Source of the DNA: Mycolicibacter algericus DSM 45454 | GTDB lineage: Bacteria; Actinomycetota; Actinomycetes; Mycobacteriales; Mycobacteriaceae | NCBI RefSeq assembly: GCF_002086455.1 | Contig: NZ_MVHC01000005.1 | Span: forward strand, 156,001 to 220,000 | Length of the DNA stretch: 64,000 bases | Reading direction: 5' to 3' | Shown: positions 45,376 to 54,445 of the stretch, one piece after another | Layout: every line of letters starts with the position of its first letter | Numbering within the stretch: the stretch's first letter is position 1 | The notes under the pieces: generated by a model | What the model saw: the letters and a program-made list of their open reading frames with translations, nothing else | Told to the model about the DNA's origin: nothing | Databases searched by the model: none | Program-made: the position numbers and the translations under genes

Positions 45376-47054
45376 CATCCGACTACGACGTGGTGGTGAT
45401 CGGCTCGGGTTTCGGCGGCAGTGTGGCGGCGTTGCGCCTGACCGAGAAGGGGTACCGGGTCGCCGTGTTGGATATGGGCCGCCGGTGGGCGCCCGCCGAC
45501 TTCCCGCCCAACAACTGGCACGTCCGCAAGGCCATGTGGGCGCCGAAACTGGGCTGCTACGGCCCGCAGCGGCTGACCGTGTTGGGCAAGACGTTCATCG
45601 CCAGCGCGGTCGGGGTCGGCGGGGGATCGTTGATCTACGGCAACACCCTCTACGAGCCGTTGGAGCGGTTCTACACCGATCCGCAGTGGGCGCACATCAC
45701 CGACTGGAAATCCGAACTCGCGCCGTACTACGAGCAGGCCCGGCGCATGCTCGGGGTAACGCCCACCCCGCACACCACCCCCGCCGATGAGGTGTTGCTG
45801 GCGGTGGCCCGTGAGCTCGGGGTCGACGACACCTACCACCCGACCAACGTCGGGGTGTTCTTCGGTGACGAACCCGGAAAGACCGTCGCGGACCCGTACT
45901 TCGGCGGCGCCGGACCGGAGCGCGCCGGCTGCATCGGCTGCGCACAATGCTTCACCGGCTGCCCGCACAACGCCAAGAACACCACCGAGACCAACTACCT
46001 GTATTTGGCCGAACACGCCGGCGCGCAGATCCATCCGCTGACCAAGGTCACCGATGTGCGCCCGGACGGCGACGGCGGTTACCTCGTCAGCACGGTTCGC
46101 ACCGGCCGGTGGCTGCGCAAGCACAAACGGGATTTCACCGCGCGCCAAGTGGTGTTCGCCGCCGCGTCACTGGGCACCCAGCGGCTGCTGCACCAGCTGC
46201 GCGACACCGGATCACTGCCGCAGCTGTCCCCGCGGCTGGGGGAGCTGACGCGCACCAATTCCGAAGAGGTGCCGGTGGTGTTCGCACCCGACCGTGACGA
46301 CTTCGCCCAGGGCGTGGCGATCACCTCGTCGATCCACCCCGAGGCCAACACCCACGTCGAGGTGTGCCGCTACGGCAAGGGGTCCAACCTACTGTCGATG
46401 ATGGGCACCCACCTGGTCGACGGCGGCCCGTGGCGTTTCGCGCGGCTGATGCTGACCATCGCACGCCACCCGGCAATGATGTTGCACAGCATGTTCCCGC
46501 GCAACGCATCGTCGCATTCGATCATCATCCTGGTGATGCAGTCACTGGACAACTCGCTGACCACCTACCGCAAACGTGGCCTGTTCGGCACCCGGATGAC
46601 CGCGAAACAAGGTGTGGGCGAACCCAATCCGGACTGGATTCCGATCGCGCACGACGTGGCGCGACGTATGGCCGCCCACGTCGGCGGGTTCGCCGGCGGC
46701 ACCTACCTCGACGCCCTCAACATCCCGCTGACCGCGCACTTCATCGGAGGCTGCCCGATCGGCGACTCCGCGCAAACCGGTGTCATCGACCCCTATCAGC
46801 GGGTCTTCGGCCACCCCGGTCTGCATGTCGTCGACGGTTCGGCCATCACCGCCAACCTGGGCGTCAACCCGTCGTTCACCATCACCGCGCAAGCCGAACG
46901 GGCCATGGCATTGTGGCCCAACTATGGTGAACCGGACCCCCGTCCACCGCTCGGGGCGCCGTATCGCCGCATTGCGCCGGTGTTCCCACAGCACCCGACG
47001 GTGCCCGACAGCGCTCCCGGCGCACTGCGGTTGCCGCTGACGCCGTCGGGATAG
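45372..47054 (+). CDS. GMC-family oxidoreductase, ChoD-like
   Basis: This 560-residue flavoprotein has the FAD motif VVIGSGFGGSVAALRLTEKG (about 7-26), GVGGGSLIYGNTLYEP (about 79-94) and the C-terminal HVVDGSAITANLGVNPSFTI (about 497-516). It is homologous along its length to mycobacterial ChoD (Rv3409c). A cysteine cluster CIGCAQCFTGCPHNAKNT (about 192-209) could hold an iron-sulphur cluster, as noted for this branch. It should oxidise a sterol or other lipid alcohol. ATGA overlap couples it to the upstream membrane protein. It lacks a signal peptide. Confidence 0.88.
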   Translation: MTSDYDVVVIGSGFGGSVAALRLTEKGYRVAVLDMGRRWAPADFPPNNWHVRKAMWAPKLGCYGPQRLTVLGKTFIASAVGVGGGSLIYGNTLYEPLERFYTDPQWAHITDWKSELAPYYEQARRMLGVTPTPHTTPADEVLLAVARELGVDDTYHPTNVGVFFGDEPGKTVADPYFGGAGPERAGCIGCAQCFTGCPHNAKNTTETNYLYLAEHAGAQIHPLTKVTDVRPDGDGGYLVSTVRTGRWLRKHKRDFTARQVVFAAASLGTQRLLHQLRDTGSLPQLSPRLGELTRTNSEEVPVVFAPDRDDFAQGVAITSSIHPEANTHVEVCRYGKGSNLLSMMGTHLVDGGPWRFARLMLTIARHPAMMLHSMFPRNASSHSIIILVMQSLDNSLTTYRKRGLFGTRMTAKQGVGEPNPDWIPIAHDVARRMAAHVGGFAGGTYLDALNIPLTAHFIGGCPIGDSAQTGVIDPYQRVFGHPGLHVVDGSAITANLGVNPSFTITAQAERAMALWPNYGEPDPRPPLGAPYRRIAPVFPQHPTVPDSAPGALRLPLTPSG

Positions 47055-47067
47055 GACGGGCGGTTTC

Positions 47068-48423
47068 CTAGCCCGCCCGGCCAAGCAGATGCCGGAGCGC
47101 CGGTTCGTGTTCGGGCATGCGGAACCGGTGATCGGCATTGCGTAGCCGCTCGGGCAGCACACGCTGGCTCGCCAACGCCAGCTCACGTGCGCCCTGGTCG
47201 CCGAGCAACACGCGTGGCCCCAGCCGCGGGACCGGCAGCATCGTGGGCCGGTGTAGTACTCGGCCGAGCGTGTTGGTGTACTCGCTGTTGCGCACCGGGT
47301 TCGGGGCGACGGCATTGACGGCCCCGGACAGGCCGGTGTCCCACAGCGCGCGGTGATAGATGTCGATCAAGTCGTCGATCCCGATCCACGACAGCCACTG
47401 CCGGCCGTCGCCGAGCCGCCCGCCCAGCCCGGCGGAGAACAGCGGCCGCAGCAGTCGCAGCGTCCCGCCGCGCGGTGATTGCACAATGCCGGTGCGGACC
47501 CGGACCACGCGCCTGCCGGACTGCGCTGCCGGGGCGAGCGCGTCCTCCCAGTCGGCGACGACATCGGCGAGAAACCCGTCCCCGCGTTGACTGTCCTCGG
47601 TCAGCACCTCGTCGCCACGGTCGTAACCGTAGTAGCCGACCGCAGAGGCGCAGACCAGTGTGGTCGGTCCGTCGGTGCCCCCGGCGACCAACTCGGCGAG
47701 CCGTCGGGTCGGTCCGATCCGGCTGTCACGGATCGCCCGCCGGTGCCCGGCGGTGAAGCGGCCCGCGATCGAAGCCCCGGCCAGATGAATCACCGCATCG
47801 ACGCCGGCCAACAGCTCGGGATCTGGGTTCTCGGGATCCCATTGCCGCTCATCGGAACTGCCCGCGGGACGTCGCACCAACCGGATCACCCGATGGCCCC
47901 CGGTGCTCAAGAACGCGGTCAGGGCCGAGCCGACGAGACCGGATGACCCGGTGACGGCCACCGTGATCGGCCCCAGGCCGTGTTGTCCGGCGCGGCGATG
48001 GGCGGCGATGTCGTCGGCCAGTTGCCGATGCCGATAGACGAACATCGGTCGGAGCATCGACCCGGGTATCGGGGTGTCGATCACGTCGGTCATCCGCGTT
48101 ACACCCTCGCCGAGATCGTCGAACTCATGGGTGTGCCGCCACCGCATCGCCAACCGGGTCGGCAGCGACGCCAAGCCATGACCACCGAGCTCATCGACGA
48201 ACCGTCGAGGCGGGTCATAGCCGGCCGCCTGGTGTTCGGCGATCCAGCGAAGCCCGCCCGGAAGGGCCAGTACGGCCGTGCCGTCGCGCACCGAGCCGGC
48301 CTCGGCGATCAGCCGCATCCGCTGCCACGGCGCGCTCAACCGGGTGAACGCCCCCGGCCGCTCATGCCAGGCGAACACTTCCGCTTGCGGCGCCGCCACC
48401 GTGCTGGAGAAAACCAGACCCAT
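47068..48423 (-). CDS. TIGR01777-type epimerase with N-terminal SRPBCC domain
   Basis: This 451-residue protein begins with an SRPBCC domain (about 1-140; MGLVFSSTVAAPQAEVFAWH). An NAD(P)-binding epimerase domain follows (about 152-400; VAVTGSSGLVGSALTAFL, VIHLAGASIAGRFT, ASAVGYYGYDRGDE). The C-terminal DUF1731 end has VNAVAPNPVRNSEYTNTLG and RVLPERL. This architecture matches Rv2216. The substrate is unknown. It converges with the ChoD-like gene, ending 13 bases away, and lies 30 bases downstream of the fadE operon on the same strand. Confidence 0.9.
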   Translation of the reverse strand: MGLVFSSTVAAPQAEVFAWHERPGAFTRLSAPWQRMRLIAEAGSVRDGTAVLALPGGLRWIAEHQAAGYDPPRRFVDELGGHGLASLPTRLAMRWRHTHEFDDLGEGVTRMTDVIDTPIPGSMLRPMFVYRHRQLADDIAAHRRAGQHGLGPITVAVTGSSGLVGSALTAFLSTGGHRVIRLVRRPAGSSDERQWDPENPDPELLAGVDAVIHLAGASIAGRFTAGHRRAIRDSRIGPTRRLAELVAGGTDGPTTLVCASAVGYYGYDRGDEVLTEDSQRGDGFLADVVADWEDALAPAAQSGRRVVRVRTGIVQSPRGGTLRLLRPLFSAGLGGRLGDGRQWLSWIGIDDLIDIYHRALWDTGLSGAVNAVAPNPVRNSEYTNTLGRVLHRPTMLPVPRLGPRVLLGDQGARELALASQRVLPERLRNADHRFRMPEHEPALRHLLGRAG

Positions 48424-48453
48424 GTCTCGACGCTACCGGCAGCGACGACGCGG

Positions 48454-49593
48454 TCAGCCGACCGCGGTCAGGCCCGCATACCGGGCCAGGTGCCGGTCGC
48501 GGGAACCGAATTGGTATTCGATCGCGGTCAGCCGCTTGAAGTAGTGGCCGAGCGCCAACTCCTCGGTCATGCCCATCGCACCGTGGGTCTGCACCGCGCT
48601 CTGCCCGACGAACCGGGCGGCGCGCGCCACGGTGGCCTTCGCCGCCGACACCGCCCGGGCCCGCTCCGCCGGTTCCGCGCCGAGCTTCATGATCGCCAGG
48701 TACTGCGCGGCGACGGCCTGTTCGACCTCTAAGTACATGTCCACCATGCGGTGCTGCAACACCTGGAACGAGGAGATGGGCTGGCCGAACTGCTGACGCT
48801 GCTTGGTGTAGTCGACGGTGTCGGCCAGCACCCGTCGCAGGCAGCCCACCGCCTCGGACACGATCGCCGCGGTGGCCTCGTCGGCGGTCTGCTCCAGCGC
48901 CGGCCATGCTCGGCCCTCGGCGCCCAGCAGCGCGTCGGCGGACAGCCGCAGACCGTCGAATGTCAGGTCGGCGGCTCGGCGGTCGTCGATGGTGCGCAAC
49001 GGCTCCATGGCCACACTCGTCTGGTCCAGGTCGAGCAGGAACAGCGAGATACCGATGGTGTCCCGCTGTGCACCCGACGTCCGGGCGGTCACCAGCAGAT
49101 GGCTGGCCAGCGGTCCCGACGACACCGCGATCTTGGCGCCGTCGAGCACCCAGTGATCGCCGTCGCGGCGCGCCGTGGTGGTCACGTCATGCCAGGTCCC
49201 GGCCGAGGCGGGTTCCTCTACGGCCACCGCGACGACCGCGTCTCCGGCCGCGATCCGCGTCAGCAATGCTTCGGCCTGCGGGCCGCCCGCGCGCTGCAAC
49301 AAGCCACCGGCGAGCACGACGGTCTCGACGAACGGCTCGATGACCAGCGCATGCCCAAGCGCCTCGGTGATGATCATCAGCTCGATGGGCCCGCCGCCCA
49401 GCCCGCCGGTGCTCTCGGGCAGGGTCGCGCCGAGGATGCCCAGATCGTCGGCGAAGGCGCGCCAGATGTTCGGCTGCCAGCCGGCGCCCGTCTTGGCCGC
49501 AGCGCGGCTGCGCTCCAAATCGTAGCGGTCAGCGAGGAACTTGCCGACCGTGGTGCGCAGCAGTTCCTGTTCGTCGGTGAACGAGAAGTCCAT
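48454..49593 (-). CDS. Acyl-CoA dehydrogenase, beta-type subunit
   Basis: This 379-residue protein has the acyl-CoA dehydrogenase fold: MDFSFTDEQELLRTTVGKFL at the start, a GGLGGGPIELMIITEALG middle, and the C-terminal QTHGAMGMTEELALGHYFKR (about 340-359). The usual GTNEI loop with FAD contact is absent. Its short C-terminus resembles the non-catalytic partner in heterotetrameric FadE pairs. It starts immediately after the stop of the other fadE gene, fitting an alpha2beta2 complex. It is the last gene of the echA-fadD-fadE-fadE operon. The substrate is unknown. Confidence 0.88.
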   Translation of the reverse strand: MDFSFTDEQELLRTTVGKFLADRYDLERSRAAAKTGAGWQPNIWRAFADDLGILGATLPESTGGLGGGPIELMIITEALGHALVIEPFVETVVLAGGLLQRAGGPQAEALLTRIAAGDAVVAVAVEEPASAGTWHDVTTTARRDGDHWVLDGAKIAVSSGPLASHLLVTARTSGAQRDTIGISLFLLDLDQTSVAMEPLRTIDDRRAADLTFDGLRLSADALLGAEGRAWPALEQTADEATAAIVSEAVGCLRRVLADTVDYTKQRQQFGQPISSFQVLQHRMVDMYLEVEQAVAAQYLAIMKLGAEPAERARAVSAAKATVARAARFVGQSAVQTHGAMGMTEELALGHYFKRLTAIEYQFGSRDRHLARYAGLTAVG

Positions 49594-50829
49594 CTATAAC
49601 CCCAATGCTGCCTTGGCCAGAATGTTGCGTTGAATCTCGTTGCTGCCCGCGTAGATCGAGCCGGCGCGGTCGTTGAAGTAGCGCAGCGGAGCCACCGCCT
49701 GCCACGGCTGGCCACCGACGTAGCCGTTCTCCGGCGGGACGAAGTCGGGGACCGGCCCGCCGGGCATGGTGGCGTGCGGCTGATAGATGCGGCCACGCGG
49801 ACCGGCGGCCTCCAGCGCCAGTTCGGTGATCGTCTGGCTCAGTTCGGTGCCCAGGATCTTCAGCATCGAGGCCGCGGGTCCGGGGTCGTGGCCCTTGGCC
49901 AGCGCGGCGATGGTGCGGAACTCCAGGATCTCCAGGATGTCGGTGCGGATCCGGACATCGGCCAGTCGCAGCCGAAACGCCGGATCGTCGGTAAGCGGGG
50001 TGCCGTCCGGACCCGGCTGCCCGGCGGCCTGGTCGGCCACCGCGTCGGCCCACACCTGCAGCATCGGGGCCATCGCCCCGCCCCGCTCGAAGTTGAGCAG
50101 GTACTTCGCGACGGTCCAGCCGTCGTCGATCCGCCCCAGCACGTTGGCCTTCGGCACCCGCACTTCGTCGAAGAACACCTGGTTCTGCACCTCCTCGCCG
50201 GAGGTCATCACCAGCGGGCGGATCTCGATACCCGGTGTCGTCATGTCGATGAGCAGGAAGGTGATGCCTTCCTGCTTCTTGCCGGTGCGCGACGTGCGGA
50301 CCAGGCAGAAGATCCAGTTGGCCTCGGTGGCGTGGGTGGTCCAGATCTTGCTGCCGGTACAGACGAGATCATCACCGTCGTCGACTGCGGCCATGGACAG
50401 CGAGGCCAGGTCCGAGCCGGACTCCGGCTCGGAGTAGCCCTGGCAGAAGAACACCTCGCCGGTGAGAATCCGCGGCAGGAACCAGTCCTTCTGCTCGGCG
50501 GTGCCGAAGCCGATGATCGCGTGCGCCACCATCCTGATGCCCATCGGGGAAAGCGCCGGTGCACCCGCCAGCGCGCATTCGCGGCTGAAGATGTAGTGCT
50601 GCAACGGCGTCCAGTCGCAGCCGCCGTATTCGACCGGCCACGCCGGTGCGGCCCAACCGCGTTCGTGCAGGATCGCCTGCCAGGCCATGCTCGCCTCGTG
50701 GTCGGCGTACACACTTGTCATCAGGGTTCCGGCGCGACGCAGCTCCGGGGTCAGGTGTTCGGAGAGAAACGCGCGAACCTCGTCGCGGAATGCCGCTTCC
50801 TCGGCCGACCAATTGAGATCCACTGTCAC
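49594..50829 (-). CDS. Acyl-CoA dehydrogenase, alpha-type subunit
   Basis: This 411-residue protein has FAD/substrate motifs CQGYSEPESGSDLASL (about 134-149) and IWTTHATEANWIFCLVRT (about 164-181). The C-terminal RYFNDRAGSIYAGSNEIQRN (about 383-402) carries the NEIQR loop and the Glu region expected of the catalytic subunit. It resembles the FadE17/FadE26-type partner of steroid or branched acyl-CoA oxidation. The next gene (other fadE) starts with no gap. The fadD stop is 2 bases upstream. Confidence 0.9.
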   Translation of the reverse strand: MTVDLNWSAEEAAFRDEVRAFLSEHLTPELRRAGTLMTSVYADHEASMAWQAILHERGWAAPAWPVEYGGCDWTPLQHYIFSRECALAGAPALSPMGIRMVAHAIIGFGTAEQKDWFLPRILTGEVFFCQGYSEPESGSDLASLSMAAVDDGDDLVCTGSKIWTTHATEANWIFCLVRTSRTGKKQEGITFLLIDMTTPGIEIRPLVMTSGEEVQNQVFFDEVRVPKANVLGRIDDGWTVAKYLLNFERGGAMAPMLQVWADAVADQAAGQPGPDGTPLTDDPAFRLRLADVRIRTDILEILEFRTIAALAKGHDPGPAASMLKILGTELSQTITELALEAAGPRGRIYQPHATMPGGPVPDFVPPENGYVGGQPWQAVAPLRYFNDRAGSIYAGSNEIQRNILAKAALGL

Positions 50830-50831
50830 TC

Positions 50832-52361
50832 CTAGCCGTACGTCTTGCGCAGCTGCGGTTTGACCACCTTGCCGCTGGCATTGCGGGGCAACTCGTCGAC
50901 CAGCACGAGTTCCTTGGGGTGCTTGTAGCGGGCGAGCCGCTCGTTGAGGAAGGGCTCCAGGTCGCCCAGTGTCAGTGACTGCGACTCAGCCGCCACTGCC
51001 ACAACGGCCACCGGGACCTCGCCCCATTTGTCGTCGGCTCGCCCGATCACGGCCGCCTCCCGGATCTGCGGGTGCTCGAACAGCGCGTTCTCCACCTCGG
51101 CGCAGTAGATGTTCTCGCCGCCGGAGATGATCATGTCCTTCTTGCGGTCGACGACGTAGACGAAGCCCTCCTCGTCGACGCGCACCAGGTCACCGGAGTG
51201 GAACCAGCCGCCGGCGAACGCCTCGGCGGTCGCCTCCGGCTTGTTCCAGTAGCCCTGCATCAATGTCGGTCCGCGGTAGACGATCTCGCCGATCTCGCCG
51301 GGGGCCACATCATTCATGTTCTCGTCGACGACCCGGGCAGCGATGGTCGGGATCACCTTGCCGACCGAGCCGAGCTTGCGGATGGCGTCCTTCCCGTCGA
51401 GGACACAGGTGATCGGCGACATCTCGGTCTGGCCGAACACCGCGACGTTGAGCGCATCGGGGAACGTCTCCGCCATCGCCCGCAGCACGGTGTCCGATGC
51501 GGGTGCGGCGCCCCAGCTGATCACCTCCAGGGCCAGATCCCGTTGCCGCACTGTCGGGTCCGCGCAGATCAGCTGCCACTGTGCCGGTACCAGGAACACC
51601 GACGTGGCGCGCTCGCTCTCCCAGGCGTCGAGGGTCTCGGCGGCGTTGAACGCACCCAGCGGGTGAATCACCGTCTTGGTGCCCATCACCAGGTTGGGAG
51701 CGATGCTGCCCAGGCCGGCGATGTGGAACATCGGTGCGGCGCAGAAATAGACGCTGTCCTGGCTGGTCTGCAGCGCCTGGATGCAGGTCAGCGATTGAGC
51801 CTGCAGATTCGAATGGGACAGGATGGCGCCCTTGGGGCTTCCCGTGGTGCCCGAGGTGTACATGATCAACGCCGGGGTGTCCTCGGGGATATCGAGGCCC
51901 GGATGTGGTTCTCCGGCTTCGGTGATCAGCGCTTCGTATTCATCGCCCAGCACGACGGCCACGTCAAGTCCGGTGGTGTTCTTGCGGACCGCGTCGATCA
52001 GCGGCGCGAGCAGCTGGTCGGTGATGACGCCCTTGGCGCCGCTGTCGGAGACGATGTAGCTGATCTCGGGATCGGTGAGACGGAAATTGACCGGAACGGC
52101 GATGGCGCCCAGAGCGTTGATCGCCAACACCGCCTCGACGTACTCGGTGTGGTTGAGCATCACGATCAGGACGCGGTCACCGAAGGAGATGCCACGGCGG
52201 AACAGTGCCGCCGCGAGACGTTCCGACCTATCGTGCAGTTGGCGCCAGCTGGTGTCGGTGCCGCGGCAGCGAAAGGCGACGGCGTCGGGGCGCATCTCGG
52301 CGTGGATCGCGACCTGGTTCACCCAGTGGTTGCGGCGGGAACGCAACGGTTGTGCGGTCAT
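50832..52361 (-). CDS. Fatty-acid/steroid-acid CoA ligase (FadD family)
   Basis: This 509-residue ANL-family ligase has the AMP-binding motif YTSGTTGSPKGAILSHSN (about 173-190), GQTEMSP (about 311-317), GEIVYRGPTLMQGYWNKPEA, SGDLVRVDEEGFVYVVDRKK and the catalytic Lys in NASGKVVKPQLRK near the C-terminus. It activates a carboxylic acid to acyl-AMP, then acyl-CoA. ATG at 52361 overlaps the echA stop (ATGA). With echA and two fadE genes it makes a beta-oxidation unit. The acid substrate is unknown; a steroid side chain or branched acid is plausible. Confidence 0.92.
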   Translation of the reverse strand: MTAQPLRSRRNHWVNQVAIHAEMRPDAVAFRCRGTDTSWRQLHDRSERLAAALFRRGISFGDRVLIVMLNHTEYVEAVLAINALGAIAVPVNFRLTDPEISYIVSDSGAKGVITDQLLAPLIDAVRKNTTGLDVAVVLGDEYEALITEAGEPHPGLDIPEDTPALIMYTSGTTGSPKGAILSHSNLQAQSLTCIQALQTSQDSVYFCAAPMFHIAGLGSIAPNLVMGTKTVIHPLGAFNAAETLDAWESERATSVFLVPAQWQLICADPTVRQRDLALEVISWGAAPASDTVLRAMAETFPDALNVAVFGQTEMSPITCVLDGKDAIRKLGSVGKVIPTIAARVVDENMNDVAPGEIGEIVYRGPTLMQGYWNKPEATAEAFAGGWFHSGDLVRVDEEGFVYVVDRKKDMIISGGENIYCAEVENALFEHPQIREAAVIGRADDKWGEVPVAVVAVAAESQSLTLGDLEPFLNERLARYKHPKELVLVDELPRNASGKVVKPQLRKTYG

Positions 52362-53131
52362 TCGGCGAACACCGCCTTTCTTTTCTGCAGCATCGCGGTG
52401 GCGCCTTCGAGGAAGTCCGGTGAGCCCAGCAGCTCCACCTGACCGGCCTTCTCGCGGGCCAGCGCGGCCTCGAGGGATGCGAGGTTGGTGGCGTTGAGTG
52501 CTTGCTTGGTCAATTCCAGCGCGCGACGCGGTCCGTGGGCCAGCTTCTCGGCGGCCTCCTGGACCCGCGCGTCCAGTTCCGCGTCGGGCAGCACCGCGTT
52601 GATCAGCCCGGCATCCCTGGCAGCGGTCGCGGGCAGTCGCCCGCCGAGCAGGGCCATCTCGTTGGCCAGCGCCCGTCCGCCGGCGGCGGCGACCAGGGCG
52701 GTGGTGCCGCCGTCGGGCATCAGACCGATGTTGGTGAACGACAGCAGGAAATAGGCGCGCTCGGTGGCGTAGATCAGGTCGGCGGCCAGGGCGATACCCA
52801 CTCCGACGCCGGCGGTAGGTCCGTTGATCCGCGCGATCACCGGCACCGGGGTTTCGGCGATCAAGGTGACCAGGCGGCCGGCGCAATCCATCACCTCGTC
52901 GGGCGTGACTCCACCGGCCGTGGCCGACAGGTCGGCGCCGGTGCAGAACGCCTTGCCTTCACCGGTGATGACGATGACCCGCACCTCGGGGTCCGCGGCC
53001 GCTCCGGCGAACACGTCGCCGAGGGCGGCCATCGTCGCGTAGTCGATCGCGTTGAGCCGCTCGGGGTTGGTGAGCGTCACGCGCAGTATCCGGCCGTCGC
53101 GGGTGGCGGTGAGTTTCGGGGCCTGCAACAC
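52358..53131 (-). CDS. Enoyl-CoA hydratase/isomerase (EchA family)
   Basis: This 257-residue crotonase has PERLNAIDYATMAALG (about 23-38), the CoA-site loop GKAFCTGADLSATAGG (about 59-74), RINGPTAGVGVGIALAADL and IGLMPDGGTTALVAAAGG (about 131-148). The Pro-Asp-Gly-Gly stretch is typical of isomerase-like members. GTG at 53131 is chosen because AGAGGAA lies 5 bases upstream; an open frame to 53275 runs into the divergent regulator. It is the first gene of the operon facing the double-TetR regulator. Confidence 0.9.
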   Translation of the reverse strand: MLQAPKLTATRDGRILRVTLTNPERLNAIDYATMAALGDVFAGAAADPEVRVIVITGEGKAFCTGADLSATAGGVTPDEVMDCAGRLVTLIAETPVPVIARINGPTAGVGVGIALAADLIYATERAYFLLSFTNIGLMPDGGTTALVAAAGGRALANEMALLGGRLPATAARDAGLINAVLPDAELDARVQEAAEKLAHGPRRALELTKQALNATNLASLEAALAREKAGQVELLGSPDFLEGATAMLQKRKAVFAE

Positions 53132-53156
53132 GTCACTTCCTCTGTGGACGAAAATG

Positions 53157-53174
53157 TAAATTGGGGTTAACTTA
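53157..53174. promoter_or_regulatory. Candidate operator between echA operon and double-TetR gene
   Basis: TAAATT-GGGGTT-AACTTA is an imperfect inverted repeat (5 of 6 arm positions pair) within an AT-rich patch of an 82-base divergent intergenic region. It lies where promoters for both transcripts should overlap. It does not match the known KstR motif well. Confidence 0.35.
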
Positions 53175-53213
53175 TGGGGATCGTACGGGACTGTCAACAC
53201 GAGGGGGCGATCA

Positions 53214-54428
53214 GTGACCACCGGCGGGGGATCCGCGGCCACCACCGCGGTGCGGCGCCGCCCCAAGGACCGCAAGGTGCAGATCGTTCGGGCCGCGGCG
53301 CGCGCCTTCAGTGACCGCGGCTATCACGCGGTGGGCGTCGACGAGATCGCCGCCGAGGTCGGCATCTCCGGACCGGCGCTGTACCGGCATTTCACCAACA
53401 AGTACGCGCTGCTCGTCGCGACCGCCGAGTACACCGCGCAGGCGCTGGTGACCGCGGCGCAGCGAGCCGACGAGCCGGACAAGCCGCCGCAGGACCGGTT
53501 GCGCGCGATCATCGAGGCGCTGATCGAGGCCACTATCGGGATGCGGCGCGAGGGCGCGTTCTACCGGTGGGAACGGCGCTACCTGCAACCGGCGGATCGC
53601 GGGCGCATCCGGGGCAGCTACGACGCGCTGAACGCCGCGCTGGCCGAACCGTTGGCCGCGCTGCGTCCGGGGCTCAACGCCGTCGACACCGTGACATTGG
53701 CCGCCGCGGCGTTGAGCGTCATCGGCAGCATCTCGGCGCACCGGACCCGCCTGGCCGCCGCGCCGCTGCAGTCTTTGCTGGCTGAGCTGTGCTGGTCGGT
53801 GCTGACCAGCACAGACTTGCCCGCTGCGCCGGGCGGTCCCATGCCGCGGCGATCCGAGCGGGGACTGCCGAGCACGTCCAAACGCGAACGACTGCTCACC
53901 GAAGCCATTCGGGTGTTCGGGCAGCGCGGCTTCTACGAGGCCAGCATCGAGGAGATCGGCACCGCGGCCGGCTTGCAGGGTTCCAGCGCCTACCGCTACT
54001 ACCCGAGCAAGGCCGCACTGCTGGTCGCCGCGTTACAGCGTGCCAGTGATCGGGTGTTGCTGGCGATCACCGATGCGCTGGCCGAGTCGAGCGATCCGCG
54101 CGAGGCGGCCACCCGCATCGCCGAGCGTTACACCGCGCTGTCGTTCGCCGCGCCCGACTTGATCAACATCTACTTCGCCGAGTTCGCCAACCTGCCCGAG
54201 CGCGACCAGACCCATCTTCGGGCGTTGCAACGGCAGAACGTCAACGAGTGGGCCCACCTGCTCGGGCAGGTCGGGTCAGCAGAGACCGAAGCGGTGTTTC
54301 GGGTCCATGCGGCGCTCGCCCTCGTCGTCGATATCGGCCGCCTGGTCAACTTCGACGACACCGATGAGCAACGGGCCCGGGTTCATACCCTGATGGAGGC
54401 CGTGCTTTTCGGCGCTGAGCCAAGCTGA
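53214..54428 (+). CDS. Double TetR-family regulator (two HTH domains in one chain)
   Basis: This 404-residue protein contains two full TetR-like units. Unit 1 has SDRGYHAVGVDEIAAEVGIS followed by GPALYRHFTNKYALLVA (about 29-66). Unit 2 has GQRGFYEASIEEIGTAAGLQ followed by GSSAYRYYPSKAALLVA (about 240-277). Each is followed by a helical ligand-binding domain. A Pro/Arg-rich linker (about 200-225) joins them. The chain could fold as a pseudo-dimer. GTG starts it, after GAGGGGGCG. It probably controls the divergent echA-fadD-fadE operon. Confidence 0.9.
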   Translation: MTTGGGSAATTAVRRRPKDRKVQIVRAAARAFSDRGYHAVGVDEIAAEVGISGPALYRHFTNKYALLVATAEYTAQALVTAAQRADEPDKPPQDRLRAIIEALIEATIGMRREGAFYRWERRYLQPADRGRIRGSYDALNAALAEPLAALRPGLNAVDTVTLAAAALSVIGSISAHRTRLAAAPLQSLLAELCWSVLTSTDLPAAPGGPMPRRSERGLPSTSKRERLLTEAIRVFGQRGFYEASIEEIGTAAGLQGSSAYRYYPSKAALLVAALQRASDRVLLAITDALAESSDPREAATRIAERYTALSFAAPDLINIYFAEFANLPERDQTHLRALQRQNVNEWAHLLGQVGSAETEAVFRVHAALALVVDIGRLVNFDDTDEQRARVHTLMEAVLFGAEPS

Positions 54429-54445
54429 CTCGCTACGATCGCACC

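Noticed and set aside
53157..53174. KstR-type cholesterol operator upstream of the echA operon
   Set aside because: The bases do not fit the known KstR dyad with AAC and GTT half-sites at the right spacing; only a weak TAAnTT dyad is seen.
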